Positions 6,852 through 11,649 of a DNA stretch of 11,649 bases are shown here, in pieces (within the stretch, counting starts at the first letter, position 1; every line of letters starts with the position of its first letter). The notes beneath the pieces are model-generated. The model searched no databases. It was not told the origin of the DNA and saw nothing but the letters and a program-made list of their open reading frames with translations. The translations under genes and the position numbers were made by a program. Source of the DNA: Candidatus Poseidoniaceae archaeon (lineage in GTDB: Archaea > Thermoplasmatota > Poseidoniia > Poseidoniales > Poseidoniaceae); NCBI GenBank assembly GCA_022451765.1, contig JAKUNY010000037.1, forward strand, positions 1-11,649, given 5' to 3'.

Positions 6852-7403
6852 ATGCAGCAGAGGATGTTAGCCGCCTTTCTGGCTCTTACCATGCTCCTCA
6901 TCTCAACATCAGGCTGCATAGGTTTGCTTCAGGGAAGAGAGCTCATGGAGCATCTTCGTGGAGATGTAAAGCAAGATACGGACATTCAAACAACTGCTAT
7001 CGAACATTATTTCTCGAATGCTGAAGTTAACGTCGAATGGAATGAAAAGTTCACCATAGATTCAGAAGTAACGAGAATCGGTGTCTATTTCAAAACGGAA
7101 ATGGCCGGAGAAATTATTCGTGATCTGGCTCCTGCCATTTTCGATATACGTGAAGTCGAAGTCACGATTCGTGATCCGAATGGGAAAATTGAGTACAACG
7201 CCACACATGACACAACAAAATCAGCACCTTACGTTCTTATCGAACCAGAACTCGGCGGCAAATTCGTCTCAGGAGAATGGGACATTGAGGTTGTAGGCAC
7301 GGGTGGTGGATTCCTCACGGAACAAGACAATTTCCTTCTCAGCGTTGACGTCACTCGGACCTGTACCATCTATCCACAAGACGACGCTTGTGTCGTCGAT
7401 TAA
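6852..7403 (+). CDS. Small secreted lipoprotein of unknown function
   Basis: The product has 183 residues from the ATG at 6852. A longer frame begins with a TTG at 6840, and a shorter one with an ATG at 6864. A hydrophobic signal (LAAFLALTMLLISTSGC) ends in a lipobox-like sequence with Cys22, suggesting attachment of the mature protein to the membrane through a lipid on that cysteine. The remainder is mostly predicted beta strand, with phrases such as VEVTIRDPNGKIEYN and SGEWDIEVVGTGGG that recall jelly-roll or GOLD-like sandwich folds. Two cysteines near the end (C171 and C180) could form a disulfide. I do not recognise a specific family. The stop codon overlaps that of the convergent nuclease gene. 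Its position after the CARDB zinc-ribbon protein on the same strand suggests another envelope component, but joint function is only inferred. Confidence 0.78.
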   Translation: MQQRMLAAFLALTMLLISTSGCIGLLQGRELMEHLRGDVKQDTDIQTTAIEHYFSNAEVNVEWNEKFTIDSEVTRIGVYFKTEMAGEIIRDLAPAIFDIREVEVTIRDPNGKIEYNATHDTTKSAPYVLIEPELGGKFVSGEWDIEVVGTGGGFLTEQDNFLLSVDVTRTCTIYPQDDACVVD

Positions 7404-7410
7404 ACAAGCG
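7380..7410. repeat. Two mutually exclusive inverted repeats over shared stop codons
   Basis: CGCTTGT (7385-7391) is an exact reverse complement of ACAAGCG (7404-7410), with the stop-codon bases TTAA (7400-7403) inside the loop. GACGAC (7380-7385) can instead pair with GTCGTC (7392-7397). The two stems share base 7385 and cross each other, so they compete. The first stem closes both convergent genes at their ends. Confidence 0.45.
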
Positions 7411-8590
7411 ATTCATCGCAAGCATATCTGCGACTGCAGTTGCGGCATTTTCCTTCACGATCGTGATTTCGTTTGGCACCGCCTTCGACCATCAGTCGTT
7501 GAACTTCAATGATGTTCTCCTGGAGATGTCGTTTGGAATGCTCGTCCCAAAAGACTTGGTGAATGTCCTGATCTCCGTAGCGTAAAATGCCATAAGGAGG
7601 CGATTTCTTGGTGTTTGATTCAACGAGTGAAATGTATGCAAGCACTTGTAGACGATGAGATTGATGAGGTTTCTTGGGCACCTTACCGGTCTTTTGCTCA
7701 ACAGGAATAAACTCACCCTCGATGATGACGATTTGGTCGGGTCGCCCACGTAGTCCTGAAACGTCGTCAACCAGAAGTTCACTGGTCTTCTCATCGTCTG
7801 AATAAATCAGCTCAGTACCGGCATCAAGACCTGCTTTCTCTCGACTTGAAATCATCTCATTTTCTGCCTTGAGAGAGCGCTGGAGTTGCCAAGTAGCAAA
7901 AAATGTCCAGATGAAGGCAATTACGATGAGGATAAAACCAGCTTGACTTCGGTTTTCAGCAGCAACCAGAGCAATAGCATGGATGCCAATAACAATGGTT
8001 GCGAGCAAAAGACCTGCCTCGGTTTTGCCTGCTGAAAACCAACCGCCAAGGAAGCCAATTGGGCTCCATGTGGGCTCCAAACCTGTTGAGGCAAATCGAT
8101 TTCGAATGTCTCGAATTTCTCTCATACTGCGTTCAATGTTGAACCACTGACGCCACGGCAAGGCAATGGAAAGAACTGCAGCAATAAGACAAGAGACCGA
8201 CCACATCGATAAAATCCTTGCAAACTCAATTGGTGAGTTGATGAAGTCGTCGATGTAGACTAAGGCGATCGAATCGATGATGAAGGCTATGATGATTCCG
8301 TACCACCATGACCAAATGAGCAAAGAACGACGCATACGAATCAGTGCTGTCTGGAAATCACTCATTTCATTGTGTATCTGTTTGTGCTTTTCTACACCCT
8401 CTTCAACGGCTTCACCAATTCCAGATGCTCCTTCTTTCGCAAGTTGCCATGAAAGAGGGCAATACATGAATCGTTCCAAATCGCTTGCGCTTACTGGCAA
8501 CGGCGTCCCAGATCTGTCGTGAAAATAACCCTCAGGGCCTCTTTTCGCATTAGCAAAAGAGCCCCCCATAATTTCATCTTTTATCCACAC
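7400..8590 (-). CDS. Membrane-embedded Cas4-like Fe-S PD-(D/E)XK nuclease
   Basis: The 396-residue product carries the marks of the Cas4/RecB-type nuclease group. N-terminal Cys44 in RFMYCPLSW (residue 40 onward) and C-terminal Cys382/385/391 (CxxCx5C) are the usual four ligands of a 4Fe-4S cluster. A GxxxH motif (G65-H69), D285 in RGRPDQ, E298-Q-K300 in FIPVEQKTGK and Q315-xxx-Y319 in LQVLAY complete the nuclease motifs. All expected catalytic residues are present, so an active 5'-3' or flap-type DNA exonuclease is plausible. Unusually, about 200 residues between the His and Asp motifs include four hydrophobic helices (about 89-112, 122-144, 192-211, 215-234), which would tether the nuclease to the membrane. 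The frame starts with GTG at 8590. An ATG at 8569 is a reasonable alternative. No cas1, cas2 or repeats are nearby. It converges on the lipoprotein gene and diverges from uS2. The substrate is unknown. Confidence 0.85.
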   Translation of the reverse strand: MWIKDEIMGGSFANAKRGPEGYFHDRSGTPLPVSASDLERFMYCPLSWQLAKEGASGIGEAVEEGVEKHKQIHNEMSDFQTALIRMRRSLLIWSWWYGIIIAFIIDSIALVYIDDFINSPIEFARILSMWSVSCLIAAVLSIALPWRQWFNIERSMREIRDIRNRFASTGLEPTWSPIGFLGGWFSAGKTEAGLLLATIVIGIHAIALVAAENRSQAGFILIVIAFIWTFFATWQLQRSLKAENEMISSREKAGLDAGTELIYSDDEKTSELLVDDVSGLRGRPDQIVIIEGEFIPVEQKTGKVPKKPHQSHRLQVLAYISLVESNTKKSPPYGILRYGDQDIHQVFWDEHSKRHLQENIIEVQRLMVEGGAKRNHDREGKCRNCSRRYACDESLV

Positions 8591-8612
8591 AGATTTGATT
8601 TCTTCCCCTTCT

Positions 8613-8627
8613 TACGTCAAAGACGTA
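8613..8627. promoter_or_regulatory. Palindrome between the divergent nuclease and uS2 genes
   Basis: TACGTC (8613-8618) and GACGTA (8622-8627) are exact reverse complements around AAA. The element lies in the 101-base region between the divergent starts at 8590 and 8692. It is a candidate protein-binding site controlling one or both genes. The regulator is unknown. Confidence 0.35.
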
Positions 8628-8645
8628 GTTTGGAGATGATGCGAA

Positions 8646-8684
8646 GCGGTTAAGAAGAGGGTTCAGGTCGGTTGCTTGCTGAGG
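8646..8684 (+). promoter_or_regulatory. Candidate promoter and ribosome binding site of uS2
   Basis: GCGGTTAAGAA (8645-8655) is a possible TATA-region element. A start about 25 bases later would give a leader of roughly 15 bases that contains GAGG (8681-8684), seven bases before the ATG at 8692. The ribosome binding site is convincing; the TATA call is weak. Confidence 0.4.
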
Positions 8685-8691
8685 CACCATT

Positions 8692-9300
8692 ATGTCTGAA
8701 GAAACGGAGCTCCTGATTCCACTAGAACTCTACGAAGAATCCGGTGTCAACATCGGAACAAAGCAGAAGAGTGCCGACATGAGCCGTTTCATCGATACCG
8801 TCAATTCTGATGGTCTTTACCTTCTCAATCTCAACCAGACCGACAACCGTATCCGCATTATTGCTTCCTTTTTGAACCGATACGAACCATCGCAAATCAT
8901 GGTCGTTTCTGCTCGTCAATACGGACAGCGACCTGCTCGAATGTTTGCTGAAGCAATCGGTGCAAATTCAGCAGTTGGCCGATTCATTCCTGGAAGCTTG
9001 ACAAATCCAGCTCTCCGCTCGTACAAGGAACCAGACATCCTGTTCGTTACAGACCCAGCCTCTGATCAGCAATCACTTCGAGAGGCTGTCAACACAGGAC
9101 TGCCAATCGTTGGGCTTGTCGATGCAAACAACAAACTCCGAAACGTCGATGTTGCACTCCCTGCAAACAACAAGAGTCGACATTCTCTTGCTCTCATTTA
9201 TTGGCTTCTCTCCCGAGAAGTGCTCAAGTCACGTGGTGAAACCACAGACGAGGCGTGGGCAGAGGCCAACGATCTCGAAGAATGGAAGTCAACCTTCTGA
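8692..9300 (+). CDS. rpsB: Small-subunit ribosomal protein uS2 (archaeal type)
   Basis: This 202-residue protein is ribosomal protein uS2, a peripheral component of the 30S subunit between head and body. Landmark segments are LYLLNLNQTDNRIRIIASFL (43-62), the loop GRFIPGSLTNP (96-106), EPDILFVTDP (113-122), GLPIVGLVDANN (136-147) and a conserved end DVALPANNKSRHSLALIYWL (153-172). It lacks the extended coiled-coil insertion of bacterial S2 and ends with an acidic, Trp-containing tail. The length is normal for archaea. The ATG at 8692 is preceded by GAGG. In many archaea uS2 lies in the uL13-uS9-RNA polymerase subunit operon after enolase. Here it stands alone, divergent from a membrane nuclease and overlapping the end of the dus gene by 12 bases. 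The identification is very secure. Confidence 0.97.
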   Translation: MSEETELLIPLELYEESGVNIGTKQKSADMSRFIDTVNSDGLYLLNLNQTDNRIRIIASFLNRYEPSQIMVVSARQYGQRPARMFAEAIGANSAVGRFIPGSLTNPALRSYKEPDILFVTDPASDQQSLREAVNTGLPIVGLVDANNKLRNVDVALPANNKSRHSLALIYWLLSREVLKSRGETTDEAWAEANDLEEWKSTF

Positions 9301-10323
9301 GATCGGTTTCAAGAATTCTGAAATCGCTTGTGCGGATTCATTTACATCAGTAAGTTCGTGCATTAACGTGCGAACTGATTTTGCACCTGGTAACCCTTTT
9401 GAGAATGCAATGGCATGTCGCTGCATTGTTTGTTTCGCAAGTCCTGTGGTCTCTCGACACAGCGTAATGTAGCGATCCCAACACCATCTACGAGAGGCAA
9501 AAGCTTGGGAAGTTTCAGACAATGTATCCCATTCACCTTCGTATTGACTGACCCAAGGTAACTCTTCTTTTTCCATCCAACCAAGCCCGACCTTGATTTG
9601 AGCAAAGACGTCTGGTCGCCCAATCGCTGCGCGCCCTATCATAAGTCCTGAGGCATTGGTTTGTTCCAAACACAATCGTGCACTATTGGCATCGGTAATG
9701 TCTCCGTTTGCAACGACTGGGACTTCAACTGCATTGACCGCTGTTTGTATGGTTCCCCAATAAGCAATACCTGAGTATCGCTGGCGAAGCGTCCTTCCAT
9801 GTATGCACAATCGTTGTGCACCGACCTTTTCCAGTGACTGACAAATGTTGACCGCATTGTTTGGACCTTGGCCAGTACCAAGGCGCATTTTCGCAGTGAC
9901 AGGAACATCAACAGCTTCCACAATGTTTTCTACCATCGTGACAAGCCTCTGCGGTTCACCCATCAGCGCAGCTCCGGCACAGATGCTGGTGACCTTAGGT
10001 GCAGGGCATCCAAAATTGAGGTCGATCACATCCGCTGACTCTTGCAACATCGTTGCTGCCTTTACCATGTCATCCATTTCACCTCCAAAGATTTGTGGGA
10101 TGAAGGGTTGTTCCCTCGGATCAGACTCCATTTTCCTCCATGAAGCGGTTGCTTCCCTACTCAACGCTGTACTGTTGGTGAATTCAGTGATGGTGATGTC
10201 AGCCCCACATTCCTTTGCAAGCAAGCGATACGGAAGGTCTGAAACACCAGCCATCGGAGCCAAATAAAGTGGGCGCTGTTCTCCCGACCAAGGCTCGTAG
10301 GTGTCAAACCCAAGGTTGCTCAT
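9289..10323 (-). CDS. dus: tRNA-dihydrouridine synthase
   Basis: This 344-residue FMN-dependent enzyme reduces uridine to dihydrouridine in tRNA using NAD(P)H. The TIM-barrel signature LAPMAGVSDLPYRLLAKECG (21-40) is followed by TEF, then DLNFGCPAPKV (101-111) with the active-site Cys106, TAKMRLGTG (143-151) with flavin-contacting K145, CIHGRT (173-178) with H175, VVANGDI (203-209) and the phosphate-binding MIGRAAIGRP (228-237). A helical tRNA-binding domain follows from about residue 265. The length fits the Dus family. Which D-loop position it modifies cannot be told from the sequence. The ATG at 10323 overlaps the stop of the upstream winged-helix gene in an ATGA arrangement, implying one transcript and coupled translation. 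The 3' end overlaps uS2 on the opposite strand. Family assignment is very secure. Confidence 0.96.
   Translation of the reverse strand: MSNLGFDTYEPWSGEQRPLYLAPMAGVSDLPYRLLAKECGADITITEFTNSTALSREATASWRKMESDPREQPFIPQIFGGEMDDMVKAATMLQESADVIDLNFGCPAPKVTSICAGAALMGEPQRLVTMVENIVEAVDVPVTAKMRLGTGQGPNNAVNICQSLEKVGAQRLCIHGRTLRQRYSGIAYWGTIQTAVNAVEVPVVANGDITDANSARLCLEQTNASGLMIGRAAIGRPDVFAQIKVGLGWMEKEELPWVSQYEGEWDTLSETSQAFASRRWCWDRYITLCRETTGLAKQTMQRHAIAFSKGLPGAKSVRTLMHELTDVNESAQAISEFLKPISEG
9304..9326. repeat. Inverted repeat just beyond the uS2 stop, inside the end of dus
   Basis: Bases 9304-9311 pair with 9319-9326 over eight positions (one G-T), with a seven-base loop that contains the palindrome GAATTC. 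It begins four bases after the uS2 stop and lies within the final codons of dus. It could fold in either transcript and protect a 3' end, but chance formation is not excluded. Confidence 0.35.
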
Positions 10324-11525
10324 CGTTCATCGCCCGTAGTCAAGACCTCTTCAATCATCGTGCCGACTCGTCGGATTCTTCGTAACAATCGGGCGAGTCG
10401 AGCAGTGATGTTCTGTTTTGAATCATCAATTGAAATACCGATGAGTCGGTAACCCAGCGGTAACCGTCCGCCGAGAAGATTGAGCAAAAGCATTTGATCC
10501 GAAGCTCGGATGTTTTGCATGGAATTCTGGACCATTTCGATGGTGAGTTTACCTTTACTGAGTGGCTGAAGCAATGCGTTGTGATTCTTTTCAGGAATGA
10601 GCCGCATGAAACCTCCTTTTTTGAGAAGCCAGTCTTCACCACGGCGCTGATGCTGTGTGACCATTGCAGACCACAATGCGGATCCGAGTCGATCCGTTCG
10701 CGGTATCCGTTCAACCAATCCACATGCTCGATACCGTTCAAGAATTCTACCCAGCCGAGCTTTTTGTCCACCGAATTGCTCATGCGCATCATCCAATGAG
10801 ATAGGGTTTCCAGTGTTGAGGAGAAGAGTAAACAGTTGTTCAGAGACCGAATTCTTGAGTAACTCATTACCGGGCCGGTCACCAAGTAAACCAAAATCAG
10901 CCATCCATTGAGTTAACTCCGATGCGCCTTCCTGCTCAGGCCGATAGTCGGTGATACTCAGGTTGAGCGGGAGAGGCGATTCCTCTGCAATTTCATTCTC
11001 CAGAGCCAAACCTTCTCGATTCCAGCTCACACCAAGTTGATCCATTTTTTGTTCCAGAATTAATCCGTATTGAGAAAAGCATAATTCAAGCGAACGAGAC
11101 AAACTCCCTCCACGGAGAATGTAAGTCCTCCACCCTTTTCCTTCGTTTGTGTAGGAGAGTAAACCAGATTGGCTGAGCCGAGATAAGTGGTGATTCAATG
11201 CAGCAGGCGTCATCGCCAGTTCATCGGACAATTCTTGCGCATCCCATGACTTGGTTGGTTGCGAGAAGAAATGATCCCTAAGCATACGATGTATCGGTGA
11301 TGCCGAACCATAGTCCGCTGTTGCATCCCCCTTCCGACGAACAAAACAAAACGATTCAACAAACCAACCAACCAGACGATCAATGGATCGGTCTGTTGTT
11401 GGCATTGGAAGTTCTTCCAACTTGACATTCAGCATGAGGGAAGACATCTGCCGATGGTCTTTGAAGGCTATGCAACAATTGCTTTTCAGAAAGGGAAAAC
11501 TAAGCCTGAACTCTGCGACCATCAT
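10320..11525 (-). CDS. Multi-winged-helix DNA-binding protein of unknown target
   Basis: The longest frame encodes 401 residues without membrane segments. Residues 92-139 look like a winged helix: a helix at WDAQELSDELAM, a recognition helix near TPAALNHHLSRLSQSGLL, and a wing at YTNEGKGWRTYILRGG. A second possible winged helix lies at about 226-290 (SEQLFTLLLNTGN ... LVERIPRTDRLGSALWSAM), and a third HTH-like segment at about 340-390. This suggests a transcription regulator or DNA-organising protein, not a recognised family. The start is uncertain. Met codons at 11525, 11447, 11435 and 11405 are all possible, and the first 40 residues look unlike a conserved domain, so one of the later starts is more likely. 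It is linked to dus by a 4-base ATGA overlap and probably heads that operon. Confidence 0.8.
   Translation of the reverse strand: MMVAEFRLSFPFLKSNCCIAFKDHRQMSSLMLNVKLEELPMPTTDRSIDRLVGWFVESFCFVRRKGDATADYGSASPIHRMLRDHFFSQPTKSWDAQELSDELAMTPAALNHHLSRLSQSGLLSYTNEGKGWRTYILRGGSLSRSLELCFSQYGLILEQKMDQLGVSWNREGLALENEIAEESPLPLNLSITDYRPEQEGASELTQWMADFGLLGDRPGNELLKNSVSEQLFTLLLNTGNPISLDDAHEQFGGQKARLGRILERYRACGLVERIPRTDRLGSALWSAMVTQHQRRGEDWLLKKGGFMRLIPEKNHNALLQPLSKGKLTIEMVQNSMQNIRASDQMLLLNLLGGRLPLGYRLIGISIDDSKQNITARLARLLRRIRRVGTMIEEVLTTGDER
11405..11420. promoter_or_regulatory. Perfect inverted repeat touching a candidate start of the winged-helix gene
   Basis: TTGGAAG (11405-11411) and CTTCCAA (11414-11420) are exact reverse complements separated by two bases. 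On the minus strand the element directly precedes the ATG at 11405-11403 and contains GGAAG, a possible ribosome binding site. If translation starts there, the repeat could act as an operator or hide the binding site in a hairpin. If it starts upstream, it is simply coding. Confidence 0.3.
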
Positions 11526-11551
11526 GCCATTGGTACGTCAAGCGGTCAGAG

Positions 11552-11607
11552 CGTCGAAATGTTTCGACGGGTATGTGCGACGCGAGATTGAGAATGTCTT
11601 GTCGCAC
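11552..11607. repeat. Tandem strong inverted repeats at the right edge
   Basis: CGTCGAAA (11552-11559) pairs perfectly with TTTCGACG (11562-11569), and GTGCGAC (11575-11581) pairs perfectly with GTCGCAC (11601-11607). GCGTCG (11551-11556) could alternatively pair with CGACGC (11578-11583), which would disrupt both stems. The region lies upstream of the winged-helix gene and carries no convincing protein-coding gene. It may be a regulatory leader, a small RNA or an operator cluster. I see nothing else recognisable in 11526-11649. Confidence 0.45.
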
Positions 11608-11649
11608 GAGTCATCGTCGTCGCAAGAATTAGACTGCAGAGTGGACACT

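Noticed and set aside
6404..7024. A 206-codon open frame on the plus strand spanning the end of the surface protein and the start of the lipoprotein
   Set aside because: It overlaps the zinc-ribbon continuation and the lipoprotein signal peptide in a different frame, has no recognisable domain, and reads as a chance opening.
7400..8590. A CRISPR-Cas locus around the Cas4-like gene
   Set aside because: No direct repeats with spacers and no other cas-like gene are visible in the window; the Cas4 likeness concerns the nuclease family only.
11470..11649. An open plus-strand frame (ATG at 11470 or 11524) running off the right edge
   Set aside because: It overlaps the winged-helix gene antisense, crosses strong inverted repeats, has no ribosome binding site and resembles no protein I know. 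More sequence to the right would be needed to revive it.
11526..11649. A C/D-box guide RNA on the minus strand (ACGATGA and CTGA present)
   Set aside because: The C box has a mismatch, the spacing is long and no D'/C' pair is visible, so the match is no better than chance.

Overview
The window looks like a piece of an archaeal chromosome, most likely from an uncultivated marine euryarchaeote of the Poseidoniia (Marine Group II) type. This placement is an inference from gene content. A RIO1 kinase, a two-KH Pno1/Dim2-like protein and an archaeal-type ribosomal protein uS2 sit beside large secreted CARDB-type proteins with a C-terminal membrane anchor and zinc-ribbon tails. No transposon, CRISPR array, rRNA or tRNA was found.

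Layout. Positions 2-133 hold the end of a very acidic protein, possibly a translation initiation factor aIF1A. It is followed by the RIO1 kinase (188-1183, +). The KH protein (1185-1928, -) converges on RIO1, with one base between the two stop codons. Upstream of the KH gene on the same strand is a secreted, membrane-anchored Ig/CARDB-like protein (1955-3787, -). Diverging from it is a second surface protein (3874-6543, +) with an extracellular CARDB-like region, one membrane helix and a cytoplasmic tail with two zinc ribbons. Its frame continues past the TAA stop for 51 more sense codons (6544-6696) that encode a third zinc ribbon. The TAA is exactly the loop of a perfect 8-bp inverted repeat. 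A small lipoprotein gene (about 6852-7403, +) then shares its stop codon bases with a convergent gene (7400-8590, -). That gene encodes a Cas4-like iron-sulfur PD-(D/E)XK nuclease carrying four predicted membrane helices inside the nuclease fold. Ribosomal protein uS2 (8692-9300, +) diverges from it and overlaps by 12 bases the end of a tRNA-dihydrouridine synthase gene (9289-10323, -). The synthase is coupled by an ATGA overlap to an upstream multi-winged-helix protein (10320-11525, -). The right edge (about 11526-11649) has strong inverted repeats and no convincing gene.

Functional themes. The left part concerns small-subunit ribosome maturation (RIO1 and KH/Pno1, perhaps with aIF1A). uS2 and Dus on the right also serve translation. 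The centre is a cell-envelope module of two divergent surface proteins and a lipoprotein. The two items most worth following are the zinc ribbon cut off by a hairpin-borne stop codon and the membrane-embedded Cas4-like nuclease, which has no CRISPR genes nearby.
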